Positions 1-14,511 of a stretch of 62,281 nucleotides of DNA are shown here, one piece after another. The DNA lies in NCBI GenBank assembly GCA_016719105.1, contig JADKAQ010000044.1, forward strand, positions 1 to 62,281, written 5' to 3'. A model generated the notes under the pieces. The model made no database searches and was not told the DNA's origin. It saw only the letters and a program-made list of their open reading frames with translations. This stretch comes from Gemmatimonadota bacterium (GTDB lineage: Bacteria > Gemmatimonadota > Gemmatimonadetes > Gemmatimonadales > Gemmatimonadaceae). A program made the position numbers and the translations under genes. The first letter of the stretch is position 1. Each line of letters opens with the position of its first letter.

Positions 1-621
1 CGCCGTCGGTCGAGCGGTAGATCTCGCGCTCCGCCGTCCCCTTCCATCGGTCGCCCTGCGCCGCTAATGCAGACGACGTCACGGTTGTTGGGACGCACCC
101 GCATTGCCGAGATCTGGCGAAGCGTGGCGGCGAGCCCCACGTTGACCCACGTCTTCCCTTGGTCGGTAATTTTGCAGACGCCGCCGTCGCCGTAGGTCGA
201 CGATCGCCCGCGGATCGCATGCTCGCCGCTCCCCCACGTAGATCACGTTGGGGTTTGACGGGCGATCGCGATGGCGCTGATGGTGCTCGGGTCTTGGAAG
301 TAGCTGTTTGAGATGTTGCGCCACGACAGCCTGGCGTTGTCGGTGCGCCAGAGCCCGCCCCCGGTGTAGCTGACGAAGTACGTCAGCGGGCTGCGACGGG
401 ATCCCGACGATGGCGTTCGCGCGTCCTCCGCGCGACGGTTTGATGCGTTACGCCACGAGATCGCCTGAAAGACGCTCGTGTCGAAGGCGGTGACGGCCGG
501 CGCAGCGGGCGCCAGTTCCGGCTCGTTCCTTCTGCGCGGCGACGAGGGTCGGGAGGCTCGCACTCGCCAGCGAGCACGGAGACAGCGCGAGGCGGGTGCC
601 ATGCAGACGTGCGGTGGACAT
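1..621 (-). pseudogene. Secreted Asp-box (BNR/VPS10-like) beta-propeller protein, partial, frameshifted
   Basis: This is the N-terminal part of a leftward gene that runs off the left edge. An ATG at 621 opens a hydrophobic signal-like stretch ending in VAAQ. Downstream, pieces in different frames join up as one protein: FQAISWRN, then YFVSYTGGGLWRTDNA and NISNSYFQDPSTISAIAIA, then PSNPNVIYVGE. This is the same fold and motif order as the intact Asp-box protein at 21145-24377 (AVGGGLWKTTDSGENW and AVAVSESNPDVVFIGTGE). The family forms secreted or periplasmic beta-propellers; their substrates are unknown. At least three frame changes occur within 620 bases while the amino-acid sequence stays family-like. 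Sequencing or assembly indels are therefore more likely than true decay, but I cannot exclude a pseudogene. Confidence 0.7.
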
Positions 622-1001
622 CTGGAGCGGGTGTGGCAGGGTGGACGGACAGGGACACACGGCGTCGGTGGCGCACGCGCGCGTAACGAACACTGGGCGC
701 GACGTGCCTGCGTGGCGTGAAGGCACGTCGGCAACATGATAACGCAGCAGTCGAGGGGCCGGTGTTGGCCGGCGTTCGCTCCCCCCTCGATTCACCGAGC
801 GCCCGCGCCATCGAGAGGCGCGGCGCTAGCGCGAACGGTGGAACGGCCTGCGAAAAGGTACGCCAACAAATACCCCACACCCATCGGGACACCGCTGACA
901 GCCTGGGCGTCGGATCCCTTCCTTCCATGGTGGCGCGCGCGTTGCGCCCACTGGGTGCGCCGTACGCGCCTGCTCGAATGGTCTCACCCAGGGTGTCCGT
1001 C
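622..1001. other. Intergenic region between divergent genes
   Basis: These 380 bases separate the leftward Asp-box gene from the rightward ppdK. They presumably hold both promoters. I see no convincing -35/-10 pair, no terminator and no coding region with family-like sequence here. Short open frames on both strands look like high-GC background. Confidence 0.4.
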
Positions 1002-3753
<2,752 letters not shown>

Positions 3754-3779
3754 CCGCCTCCGATTGAGGTCAGCGCCTG

Positions 3780-3828
3780 AGTGGGGGCAGCGTCATCGAG
3801 CCAGCTTCTCGATGATGCTGCCCCCGCT
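3780..3828. repeat. REP-like hairpin, copy 1
   Basis: A 20-base arm (3780-3799, ending GTCATCGA) pairs with 3809-3828 (starting TCGATGAT) around a 9-base loop; the only departures are two G-U type positions. The arms carry GGGGGCAGCGTCATCGA. A second element with the same layout lies at 10252-10296, so this is a dispersed repeat family and not just the ppdK terminator. It lies between convergent genes and may also end transcription, though there is no T tract. Confidence 0.75.
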
Positions 3829-3845
3829 TGGCCTCCCCCCATCGC

Positions 3846-6151
3846 TCACACCTCGGCCCCGACCGCCGTCGCCGGATCGACCCGCAGCGCGCCGCGTCGG
3901 AACCCACATCGCCGCCGCCGATGCCACGGCGACCAGCGACACGGCGATCGCCATCCCCACACGTCGTCGGACGCGCTGGCCCCGTGCGCATCGCGAGCAG
4001 GAGCCCGCGCCCGCTCCACGCCACCGCCCCCGACCAGGCAGCCGGCGATCGTGATCAGCATCCCCTCCGACATCACGAGGCGCACGATCGCCGATCGGCT
4101 CGCGCCAAAGGGCCATTCGCACCCCGATCTCGCGCGTGCGCTGCGCCACGCCGAACGACAGCACGCCGTACAACCCGAGTGTCGCCAGGAGCAACGCACA
4201 ACAGGCAAAGGCCACCAGGAGGATGCGCGCAAATCGCTGCGGCGCGCGTCCCTCGGCCACGTCCTGGGCCAGCGACGTCGCCTCCGCGGACCCGCACCGT
4301 GGGCGACACCTCCTCGATGAGTCGCACCAGCTCGGCGCGCAGCGTGGCCACGTCACCCCGCGCACGCACCACGAGCACGGCGCCGTCGCCCGCGCCATGC
4401 CGCGGGAGGACCACCGTCATGCTGTCGCCGGGAATCCATCCCTCCGCCGATCGCTGGTCCTCGATGATCCCAACGACGGTGAACAGTGGATCGGTCCGCG
4501 TCAGGCGGAGCCGACGGCCGACAGCGTCTCCGGCGGGCCAGAGGCGGCGGGCGCTCGTGGCGGTGAGCATCACCCTCGCGCAGCGCGGTGTCGCGCGCTG
4601 CGACACGCCCGGCGGAGGCGCGTCCCCACGGTCTGGCAGGTAGGCCGAGTCGACCGACAGCGTGAGCACGAAGCGTTCCTGTGACGCCACCGGTGCGCGT
4701 CGCCCTCACGGAGGATCTCGCAGAGGCAGCCGCCGAACCCCGGGGCGCCGTCGGCCAGGGCCGCGGCCACGACACCGGGATGCGCACGCACGCGCTCTAG
4801 CACCGGCGCCACGCGTGCGTCGATGGCAGCGCTGTCGACGATACCCGGTACGCGTTGCAGCTGGATAGTGAGCAGCGGCGCAACGTCGTAGCCCAATCGC
4901 ATGCGCGACAGCGTCCATGCCGACTGCACGAGGATAACGCCACCCACCACCAGCGCCACCGATCCGGCGACCTGCAGGAAGGCCAGCGAACGACGCACCT
5001 GCTGGCCGGCGCGCCCGGCCGAGATTGGCGACGTTCAGGCACCCGATCACCAGCACCAGGACGACGGCAGCGAGCATCACCTGCAACACGCGCCGTGTCT
5101 CCGATCCGGCGCGATCGAGCAGCGGGTCGATCATGGGGACGAGCGAGCGCATCGGGTCGCGTTCACCCAGGCGCGCCTTGGCGGCGGCGACATCGCGCGT
5201 GACCTGCGCCAGCGTCGCCCCGGGGCGCAGGACGCCGAGGGCCGCGAGGTAGTTGTCACTGCGCGCCGGAGGTGCGGGAGCCAGAGCTCGGCACGCGGGA
5301 TAAGCGCGAAGACCGAGGGATCGAAGAGGCGCGGCATCACGCCGATGATGGCGTAGCTGCGCCCGTCAAGCGTGACCGTCTCGCCAATGGCCGACGCGCG
5401 CCCGCCGAAGTCGCGCTGCCAGGTGTGCCAGGCAAGCATCGCGACGGGGGCCCCGCCCGTGCCTTCCTCGTCAGGCGCAAAGCTCCGTCCGAGCGCCGGC
5501 GCGACGTGCAGGAACTGCAGCAGCCCTCGCGACACCAACCCCACGTCGATCGTCGCCGGAGCGCGCCTCCGCGCACTGTGCGCTTGCGCGCCGCGGCGAT
5601 CGTCTCGATGCGTTCGAGCGACGGCGTTGCCTCGCGCGCCGCCTCGAGCACGGTGGGGTTCATCGAGACGCGAATCGAGCCATCGCGCGAGGCAAGGCTC
5701 ACGACGACGAGCCGCTCCACGCCCGGATATGGGAGCGGAGCGATGAGCATCCGCCGCATCACGCTCGCGAGGGCCACCGTGGCCCCGATGCCGACGCCGA
5801 GGGTGGCGACGGTGGTGAGCGTGAAGAGCGGGCGCGCAGCGTGCGACGCACGGCGTACGCGACGTCCGCCCGCAGCGCCCCGCAGCGTCGCGCCATTGCG
5901 ACCGGCGCTGCGCGCGATGCTCCGTCTGGCGCAGCGCGCGGCGGGCCGCGTCGACGTCACCGAACCGCGCGCGGGCCTCGCGCGCCGCTTTCGTCGGCGC
6001 TGCGCCCATACGATCGCAGTTCCTGTTCGCGCATTTCGAGGTGGAAGCGCAGCTCGTCGTCCACGTCGCGCGCGATCTGCGCCTGCGTGCGCGTGGGCCA
6101 GCGCAGGAGACGGCGCCAGCTGCGGTCCGAGTCGCGTCCGCCTGGTCGCAT
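3846..6151 (-). pseudogene. ADOP-family ABC permease (MacB/FtsX-like), frameshifted
   Basis: ADOP permeases are two-repeat MacB/FtsX-type inner-membrane proteins found next to PadR regulators in Acidobacteria and Gemmatimonadota. Pieces in order: a cytoplasmic N-terminal helix bundle (IARDVDDELRFHLEMREQEL), the first membrane segment (LFTLTTVATLGVGIGATVAL), MacB periplasmic core (FLHVAPALGRSFAPDEEG, DGRSYAIIGVMPRLFDPSV), a membrane segment with VLVIGCLNVANL, the second repeat (LAFLQVAGSVALVVGGVILV), its periplasmic core (GRRLRLTRTDPLFTVVGIIED) and the last block (LLVAFACCALLLATLGLYGV, GVAQRTREIGVRMAL). It ends with VDPATAVGAEV at 3846. At least seven frame changes separate these pieces. The ATG at 6151 lies 5 bases after the PadR stop, so the two form an operon. 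The ATPase partner is not in the window. Confidence 0.8.
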
Positions 6152-6156
6152 GGGTG

Positions 6157-6498
6157 TCACGCCCCTTCGGTCGCGTCGAGGATGCGCAGCACCGCCTCGG
6201 CGTAGGCGCGGAAGGTGCGCACCTCGGCCGCCAGCTGGCGTCGTCCGGCGGGGGTGAGGCGGTAGAACTTCGCGCGCCGGTTGGACTCGGAGACCCCCCA
6301 CTCCGCCTCCACCGCCCCGGCCGACTCGAGGCGATAGAGCGCCTTGTAGAGCGCCGCATCCTCGATGGTGAACGTGTCGCGCGAGCGCGACTCGATGCGT
6401 CGCGAGATCTCGTATCCGTGGAGGGGACCGAGGACGAGCGACTTGAGGATGAGCACGTCGAGCGTGCCGTGGAGGAGTTCGTTCGGCGATCGTGGCAT
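6157..6498 (-). CDS. PadR-family transcriptional regulator
   Basis: A 113-residue winged-helix repressor. The PadR core is clear: LLHGTLDVLILKSL, GPLHGYEISRRI, and DAALYKALYRLESAGAVEAEWG, followed by the wing and a C-terminal dimerisation helix. Genes of this type usually sit just upstream of ADOP permeases and control them, as here (5-base gap to the permease). The promoter directly upstream carries two copies of a palindrome (6506-6520 and 6532-6546), so autoregulation is likely. The reading frame is intact. Confidence 0.93.
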   Translation of the reverse strand: MPRSPNELLHGTLDVLILKSLVLGPLHGYEISRRIESRSRDTFTIEDAALYKALYRLESAGAVEAEWGVSESNRRAKFYRLTPAGRRQLAAEVRTFRAYAEAVLRILDATEGA

Positions 6499-6505
6499 TG
6501 TTTGA

Positions 6506-6552
6506 CCTCACCAGGTGAGGCCAAGTCTATGCCACACCTGGTGAGGCGTCAA
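6506..6552 (-). promoter_or_regulatory. Promoter and paired PadR-type operators for padR-permease operon
   Basis: On the leftward strand there is a -35 TTGACG (6547-6552), a 17-base spacer and a -10 TAGACT (6524-6529). Two near-identical 15-base sites overlap it: CCTCACCAGGTGAGG at 6506-6520 just downstream of the -10, and CCACACCTGGTGAGG at 6532-6546 filling the spacer. Their centres are 26 bases apart. The layout fits repression by the adjacent PadR protein; the binding itself is inference. Confidence 0.7.
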
Positions 6553-6636
6553 GGGACGGGCGTCCGGTGCGCGTGCCGTCGTTGTGCGGTGCGAGCGCGT
6601 GCGGCGAGCGTCACAACCGGTCGGCGCCCAGGGCAG

Positions 6637-7044
6637 TTAGGGCGGCGGCGGCGATCCGCCGCGGTCGCCACGCGGCACGGGGCACGCATCCAGCCACGCC
6701 TGCTCGGCCGCGTCGAAGACCCGCGAACGCGTGAGAAAGCGCATGCCTAACGGCGCCTCGAGCGAAAAGCCCGCCCCGCGCCCCGGCACCACGTCGATCA
6801 GCAGCTGGGTGTGGCGCCACGCTTCGAACTGCAGACCGCCGATATAGACCGGCGTCCCGACCACGTCACCCAGATGCACGTCGCGCTCCCCGATACGGAA
6901 CTCGCCACGCGGATAGCACATCGGCGCGCTCCCATCGCAGCATCCGCCGGATTGGTGGAACATGAGCGGGCCGTGCTGCGCTTCCAACGCGCGCAGCACG
7001 GCCGTCGCTTCCGGGGTGATGCCTACCCGTTCGACGTTCATCAC
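6637..7044 (-). CDS. DUF779 protein, aldehyde dehydrogenase accessory
   Basis: A 135-residue DUF779 protein. The family signature HQSGGCCDGSAPMCYP (a Cys-rich segment near residue 30) and GVVGTPVYIG/FEAWRHTQLLIDV-type blocks are present. DUF779 genes commonly follow acetaldehyde or glycerol-type NAD aldehyde dehydrogenases, and here the gene starts 11 bases after the dehydrogenase stop. Its biochemical role is not established; the Cys cluster suggests metal binding or redox sensing. The frame is intact and the length is normal. The proline-rich tail at the stop codon may be variable. Confidence 0.85.
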   Translation of the reverse strand: MMNVERVGITPEATAVLRALEAQHGPLMFHQSGGCCDGSAPMCYPRGEFRIGERDVHLGDVVGTPVYIGGLQFEAWRHTQLLIDVVPGRGAGFSLEAPLGMRFLTRSRVFDAAEQAWLDACPVPRGDRGGSPPPP

Positions 7045-7055
7045 CCGGCTCGACC

Positions 7056-8608
7056 TCAGAAGAAGCCCAGCTTCTTGGGGCTGTAGCTCACCAGCAGGTT
7101 CTTGGTCTGCTGATAGTGGTTGAGCATCATCTTGTGGTTCTCACGCCCGATCCCGCTCTGCTTGTAGCCGCCAAACGCCGCGTGCGCGGGATACGCGTGA
7201 TAGCAGTTGGTCCACACACGCCCGACCTTGATGCCGCGACCCATGCGATATGCCGTGTTGATGTCGCGGCTCCACACGCCAGCGCCCAGCCCGTACAACG
7301 TGTCATTGGCGATGGCGAGCGCATCATCGAAGTCCTTGAACTTCGTCACCGAGACCACGGGGCCGAAGATCTCTTCCTGGAAGATCCGCATCTTGTTGTG
7401 CCCCTCGAACACCGTCGGCTGCACGTAGTAGCCGCCCTGCAGCTCGCCCTCGTGCACGCGGCGGGCGCCGCCCGTGAGCACGCGCGCCCCTTCCTGCTTC
7501 CCGATCGCGATGTAGCTCAGGATCTTCTCGAGCTGGTCGTTCGACGCCTGCGCGCCGATCATCGTCGATGCATCGAGCGGGTTCCCTTCCACGATCGCCT
7601 TCGTGCGGGCCACGGCGCGCTCGATGAAGCGGTCGTAGATGGACTCCTGCACCAACACGCGCGACGGACAGGTGCACACCTCGCCCTGGTTGAGCGCGAA
7701 CATCGCGAATCCTTCGAGCGCCTTGTCGAAGAAGTCGTCATCGGCGTCCAGCACGTCGGCAAAGAAGACGTTCGGCGACTTGCCGCCGAGCTCGAGCGTC
7801 ACGGGGATCAGGTTCTCCGACGCGTACTGCATGATGAGGCGACCGGTGGTCGTCTCGCCGGTGAAGGCGACCTTGGCGATGCGCGGCGACGAGGCCAACG
7901 GCTTCCCGGCCTCCACCCGAAGCCCTGCACCACGTTCACCACGCCACTCGGCAGGATGTCGGCGATGAGCTCCATGAACGCCATGATCGACACCGGCGTC
8001 TGCTCCGCCGGCTTGAGCACGACGCAGTTCCCGGCTGCCAGCGCGGGCGCCAGCTTCCACGCCGCCATGAGCAGCGGGAAGTTCCACGGGATGATCTGCC
8101 CCACCACACCTAACGGCTCCTGGAAGTGGTAGGCGATCGTGTCGTGATCGATCTCCCCGATGCTCCCTTCCTGCGCCCGCAGCACGCCGGCGAAGTAGCG
8201 GAAGTGATCGATGGCGAGCGGAAGGTCGGCCGCGCGCGTCTCGCGAATCGGCTTGCCGTTGTCGATCGTCTCGATCACTGCCAGCGTCTCGAGATGCTGC
8301 TCCATCCGGTCGGCGATCTTGTTCAGGATCACCGCCCGGTACGACGGCGACGTCGTCCCCCAGCTCACGAAGGCGGCGTGGGCCGCGTCCAGCGCCCGGT
8401 CCACGTCCTCGTGGGTCGAACGGGCGATCTCGTTCAATGGCTGCCCGGTCAACGGCGACACGTTCGTGAAGTACTGCCCGCGTGCCGGCGGACAGTACTC
8501 GCCGCCAATCCAGTTCTCGTAGCGCGCACGAATCGGGACGGCCGTCGTGAAGGACTCCGCGGAGCGGGGCAACGTCGCGTTCGCGACGGGGTCGGTTGTG
8601 ATCGCCAT
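7056..8608 (-). CDS. NAD-dependent aldehyde dehydrogenase (acetaldehyde type), one frameshift
   Basis: A cytosolic aldehyde dehydrogenase of about 517 residues, close to the AldB/ExaC group that oxidises acetaldehyde to acetate. Seen in order: NWIGGEYCPPARG, the cofactor-binding VVGQIIPWNFPLLMAAWKLA, the conserved Glu in VTLELGGKSPNVFF, the catalytic Cys in NQGEVCTCPSRVL, EEIFGPVVSV, and C-terminal AFGGYKQSGIGRENH. The frame changes once near 7915-7925, inside NVVQGFG...VEAGKPLAS, with no residues obviously missing; this looks like a single-base sequencing error. It is transcribed with the DUF779 gene and divergently from the GAF/Fis regulator at 8801, which probably controls it. Confidence 0.92.
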
Positions 8609-8665
8609 CTGTGCCTCGGTCGGTGTAGGTAGGGCCTCGAACGTGGCGCCACATTACGATCGCCT

Positions 8666-8701
8666 TGATTGACACGACAATCACCCTGCGACAAATGTCG
8701 C
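8666..8701. promoter_or_regulatory. Candidate operator between aldehyde dehydrogenase and its regulator
   Basis: Two inverted repeats lie in the 192-base divergent gap. One is TGATTG, a 6-base spacer, then CAATCA (8666-8683). The other is GCGACA-AA-TGTCGC (8688-8701). AcoR-like activators bind such dyads upstream of their targets. I found no clear -24/-12 sigma-54 promoter, which fits a regulator that lacks its sigma-54 contact domain. Confidence 0.5.
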
Positions 8702-8800
8702 GTCGTGATCCTGGAAATCCCTGCTTGCCTGCGTGCCCTCGCTGGCAGGTAACCTTCCAGCACCGTGGATCCGCCATTTCAGGCTGAGTACCGGAGTGTG

Positions 8801-10202
8801 ATGTCGCAGATGGAGTTGGTCCCCGTTGCTGACGAGGCGCAGCGCGCCGTCACGCGGTCGTGGAGTGTGTTCGTGGCGCGCAGGCCCCTTCCGGACGAGG
8901 GCGCCGAGGTCGTTGGCGACCGTTCGGTACGGTCGCTCGTGCGCGACTCGTGGCATCGCAGTGTCGCCGCCCAAGTCGCCCCATCGCTTGCCTCGGCCCC
9001 CGTCGCGCTGGAGCCGTCGGCCCTCGCCGTCACGTGCGAGGAATCCGACTGGTTCGGCACCGCGCATCGGGCCGTGGCCCAGCAGTTGAGCACGTTTGCC
9101 GGCGACGGTCACATCGTGACGCTCTTCGACGCCGAGGGGTCGATGCTCGCCGCCGAGGGCGATCCGCACGCCCTCAACCGGATGGCGGAGATCAACTTTG
9201 CCCCCGGCGGCAACTGGGCGGAGACGCGCGTCGGCACGAACGGCCCGGGAACCGCACTCGAGACCGGAGCGCCGACCCACATTGTCGGCGCCGAGCACTT
9301 CTGCGAACGGTGGCAGGCGTGGCATTGCGCCGCCGTCCCCGTGCGTGACCCCGCCACGCTGTGCGTGATCGGCGCCGTCGACATCAGCGGCTTCCGCGAG
9401 CAGGCACATCCGCACACTCAGTCTCGCCCTCGCGTTGGGCCTCGCGATCGAGCAGACACTCGCCGCGCGTGAACTGGCGCGCCGATACCTGATGCTCGAG
9501 TCGTTCCATGCCCTCGTCGCCCGCTATCCGGGTGACAGTGTGCTGGCCATCGACCGCGGCGGCCGCGTGCTCACACACTCCCCGGCGTTCCCCGCCGATG
9601 CGGCGCACGCCTGCGCGCACCTCGTGCGCACGATGCCGTTTGTGCTGACCAGCGACCCGGCCGGGGCGCCGCTCTCGCTGGGACCGGACCGCTCGGCGCT
9701 CTGGTTCCCCGTGCGGCAGGGACCCACCGTGGTCGGCGGGTGCTTCATCGTCCCCGGCGGGCCGCTTCCGCGCGGCAGTGAAGGAATCGCGTTCGAGCGC
9801 GGCGAGGTGCGCGTCCATGCTCGGCGCTTCTTCGAGGCCGGGGCACGCGAGATGGGACGTCTGCGACTCGAGATCGACGCAGACGTATACGACGCGATGC
9901 AGGCGTATCACTGGCCGGGAAACGTGAAGGAGCTCAAGCAGGTCGTTCGCCGCGTCCTCAACAGTTGTGGGGGGCGTATCACCCTGCAGCATCTGCCGCA
10001 CGCCATTCGCGAGGCGTGGGCGGGGGCGACCGATCACTTGTCCTCCCCCATCGACGACGAGGACGCGCGCCTCATGCAGGTGGTGCGCGAGTCGCGCACG
10101 ATGGCCGAGGCGGCGGCCAAGCTCCAGATCACGCGCAGTACGCTCTACCGGCGCATGGAGCGGTACGGGCTCAAGCCCAAGCGGGTGGTGGGGCGGCAGT
10201 AG
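8801..10202 (+). CDS. AcoR-like regulator: GAF and Fis HTH domains, AAA+ core missing; one frameshift
   Basis: This resembles the AcoR family, which activates acetoin, alcohol and aldehyde genes. The N-terminal region has the AcoR start (RDSWHRSV) and a GAF-type sensor (GHIVTLFDAEGSMLA, FAPGGNWAETRVGTNGPGTA, HFCERWQAWHCAAVPVRD). The C-terminal region has only the tail of the sigma-54 activator module (YHWPGNVKELKQVVRRVL) and a Fis-type helix-turn-helix (AAAKLQITRSTLYRRMERYG). A Walker A motif, the GAFTGA loop and Walker B are absent, so it cannot act as a normal sigma-54 activator. The frame changes once near 9405-9435, between VDISGFREQAHPHT and GLAIEQTLAARELARRYL. The ATG at 8801 is chosen because GGAG lies 4 bases upstream; a GTG at 8765 is the alternative. 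It faces the aldehyde dehydrogenase operon. Confidence 0.8.
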
Positions 10203-10251
10203 CGGCGCGGGGCGCGGCGGCGGAGCGTCTCGGCGCCGGGTTCGCGCGCGT

Positions 10252-10296
10252 TGGGGTCAGTGTCATCGAGCAGGTGGTTCGATGACGCTGACCCCA
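10252..10296. repeat. REP-like hairpin, copy 2
   Basis: The arm at 10252-10269 (TGGGGTCAGTGTCATCGA) pairs with 10279-10296 (TCGATGACGCTGACCCCA) around a 9-base loop, with one G-U type position. Arm length, loop length and the inner TCATCGA/TCGATGA match the hairpin at 3780-3828. It follows the regulator stop by 49 bases. Confidence 0.8.
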
Positions 10297-10437
10297 CGCT
10301 GTGCCGGTGTGCGTGCGCCAATCGGCGCTACCCAGTTTCGCGCCCCCGTTCTCGGCCCCACCCGTGCGCCACGCCCCCCTTCCCCGTAGACTGCCATCAG
10401 TCCGCGTCGCACGCCCGCCGTCTCCCTGGCTGTCGCC

Positions 10438-12227
10438 ATGACCGCTTCCGCCCCGACCGACTCGCGCCCCCACCTCGCCTCCCCGACGAGAACCCCTCGT
10501 TCATCAAGGGGCTCTTCCTCGGCGAGATCCGCGAGGAGATGGTCTTCCCCTTCCCGACGCTCTCCGCCGACGAGAGGGAGTCGCTCGACGCCATCCTCGA
10601 TGCCTTTCGCTCCTTCGCGAAGGACCACATCGACATGAAGAAGCACGACCACGACGGTCGCTTCCCGGATGCGATGCGCGAAGGGTTCCACGCGTTAGGG
10701 CTGATGGGGCTCAACATCCCGGAGGCCTACGGCGGCTTCGGCGCCTCGGCCACGGTCTTCAACCGTGTGTTCGGCGAAATCGGCGCCACCGATCCGGCGC
10801 TCGCCGTCTATTTCGGCGCCCACCAGTCCATCGGCTGCAAGGGGATCACCCTCTTCGGCACCGAGGAGCAGAAGCAGCAGTACCTCCCGCGCTGCGCCTC
10901 GGGCGAGCTGGTCGCGGCCTTCTGCCTCACCGAGCCAGGCTCGGGTTCCGACGCGCAGGCGATGAAGTGCTCTGCGACCCTCTCGGCCGATGGCAGCGAG
11001 TACCTCCTCAACGGAACGAAGATCTGGATCCCCAACGCGGGCTACGCCGGACTCTTCACCGTCTTCGCCAAGGTCCCCATCGTCGTGGACGGGAAGCCGA
11101 AGGAGCGCGTGACGGCCTTCATCGTCGAGCGCGACACCCCCGGCGTCTCGCTCGGCAAGCTCGAGGAGAAGATGGGGATCAAGGCGTCGGACACGCGCTC
11201 GGTCATCTTCGACAACGTGCGCGTTCCGGTTGCCAACCGTTTGGGCGACGTGGGGCAGGGCTTCAAGATTGCCCTCGAGATCCTCAACTCCGGACGCCTC
11301 GGCCTCGCCGCCGGCTCGGCCCGCGGGACGCGCCAGATCATGAACGAGGGGATCGCCTACGCCAGGCAGCGCGAACAGTTCGGGCGCCCCATCGCCTCGT
11401 TCGAGATGCTGCGCCGCAAGATCGCCCTGGCCGCCGCCGAGTGTTATGCCGCCGACGCCGCATGGTTCCTGACGGCGGGAATGGTCGACCGCGGTGGCGT
11501 CGACTTCTCGCTCGAGACCGCCGCCTGCAAGGTCTACAATTCCGAGATGGCCTACCGCGCCTCCAACGAAGGGTTGCAGATCGCCGGCGGGATGGGCTAC
11601 TCCAAGGAGTTCCCCTTCGAGCAGAGCGTGCGCGACTCACGCATCATGCTCATCTTCGAGGGACCAACGAGATCCCTCCGTGCCCTCATCGCCCTCATCG
11701 GGGTTGCAGCAGCCGGGCGAACGGCTCAAGGCGCTCGGCAAGGCGCTGCAGGACCCCATCAATGGCTTCCGAGCCATCTCGTCGTACCTCGCCGGGCGCG
11801 CGCGGAGCACACTCAACAAGCCCGACTTCACGAAGGTGCACCCCGCCTTCGAGGATGAAGCCGAGCTCGTCGCCTCGCAGATCCACGCCCTCGCGCGCGC
11901 GGTCGAGTCTGCCCTCCGCAAGCACGGCAAGGCGATCATCGAGCGCCAATACGTGCAGGAGCGCCTGGCCAACGCCGCCATCGACCTCTACCTGAGCATC
12001 GCCGCCCTCTCGCGCGTGACCTCGGAGCTGGAAGCGGTCGACGGAGACGTGACGCGCGTGGCCAACGAGGTGGATTGCGCGCGCGTCTTCATACATATGG
12101 CCTATCGACGCACGCGCCGCGCCCTCAAGGCGCTTTCGCATCAACCAGGACGCCCGACTCGACACCATTGCCGCGCGCGCCGTCGACGCCGTCGACCTTG
12201 GCACCGCTCGCACCAACGGATCGTTAG
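10438..12227 (+). CDS. Acyl-CoA dehydrogenase (very-long-chain type), three frameshifts
   Basis: A flavoprotein of about 596 residues for the first step of fatty-acid beta-oxidation. The length and the C-terminal extension fit the VLCAD/ACAD9-like group more than the 380-residue short-chain group. Seen in order: GLMGLNIPEAYGGFGASA, FGAHQSIGCKGITLFGTEEQK, the FAD/substrate loop AFCLTEPGSGSDAQAM, KIWIPNAGYAGLFTVFAK, YARQREQFGRPIASFEML, and the catalytic Glu region RIMLIFEG-TNE (near 11665). The C-terminal helical part includes LARAVESALRKHGKAIIE and ends around INQDARLDTIAARAVDAVD. Frames change near 10475, 11660 and 12130. The stop TAG at 12225-12227 lies in a CGTTAGGC word; the exact C terminus is uncertain because the last segment also reads into the histidine kinase frame. 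Confidence 0.88.
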
Positions 12228-12238
12228 GCCGGCGGGTC

Positions 12239-14059
<1,821 letters not shown>

Positions 14060-14186
14060 AGGGGGGAGGAGGGGGGAGGGAGCGGGCGGGGAACGGGTGG
14101 GCGGTGTCGGCCGAATCGCCCCTCCACCGAGTAGCTCCGTGGGGCGTTCCCGGCGCTCGCGTCGGGCGACTCCCGGAAAACCTACC

Positions 14187-14216
14187 CGACCGGATGGGAG
14201 GCGCCCCATCCGGTCG
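14187..14216. terminator. Perfect 12-bp hairpin after histidine kinase gene
   Basis: CGACCGGATGGG (14187-14198) pairs exactly with 14205-14216 around 6 bases. It lies 128 bases after the kinase stop and has no T tract, so it may be a weak terminator or an RNA 3' end stabiliser. Confidence 0.45.
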
Positions 14217-14266
14217 CCCCCCTCCCTGCGGGGGGGTCCGAGCGCGCCGGAAAGGGACGCGATACA

Positions 14267-14286
14267 CTTGTGAAAAGATTCACAAG
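14267..14286. promoter_or_regulatory. Perfect inverted repeat upstream of the 62-residue ORF
   Basis: CTTGTGAA (14267-14274) is followed by AAGA and then TTCACAAG (14279-14286). It is AT-rich in a very GC-rich gap and ends 36 bases before the ATG at 14323, a position that suits a repressor operator. No regulator can be assigned. Confidence 0.5.
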
Positions 14287-14322
14287 CCCCCTCGCGTCCC
14301 ACTTTCCTTCCGAGCGCATACC

Positions 14323-14511
14323 ATGTCGTACGCCCTCCGCCTCAACGAAATCCCGCACGCGACCTTCGACTCCGAGCAGGCTGCCCGCCGCGCCGTCCGT
14401 GAGATGTTCGGCTCCTGCGAGCTCGCCGACTCCGACGCCAACGTCATGTTCTGGCCCTCGGTGAGCGCTCGCGGCCACGTCATGGTCGAGATCAAGCGCA
14501 TCGCCGCCTAA
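14323..14511 (+). CDS. Small conserved-looking hypothetical protein (62 residues)
   Basis: The ORF from ATG 14323 encodes a soluble 62-residue protein beginning MSYALRLNEIPHATFDSEQA and ending MVEIKRIAA. I do not recognise the family. Support for a real gene comes from its context: a perfect inverted repeat just upstream, a strong intrinsic terminator 100 bases after its stop (14611-14655), and a balanced amino-acid composition unlike the Arg/Pro-rich shadows around it. It stands alone, outside any operon. No membrane segment or metal motif is visible. Confidence 0.65.
   Translation: MSYALRLNEIPHATFDSEQAARRAVREMFGSCELADSDANVMFWPSVSARGHVMVEIKRIAA

Noticed and set aside
8688..8701. GCGACAAATGTCGC as a LexA-type site
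   Set aside because: The spacing and half-sites do not match known LexA boxes, and it sits between an aldehyde dehydrogenase and its regulator.
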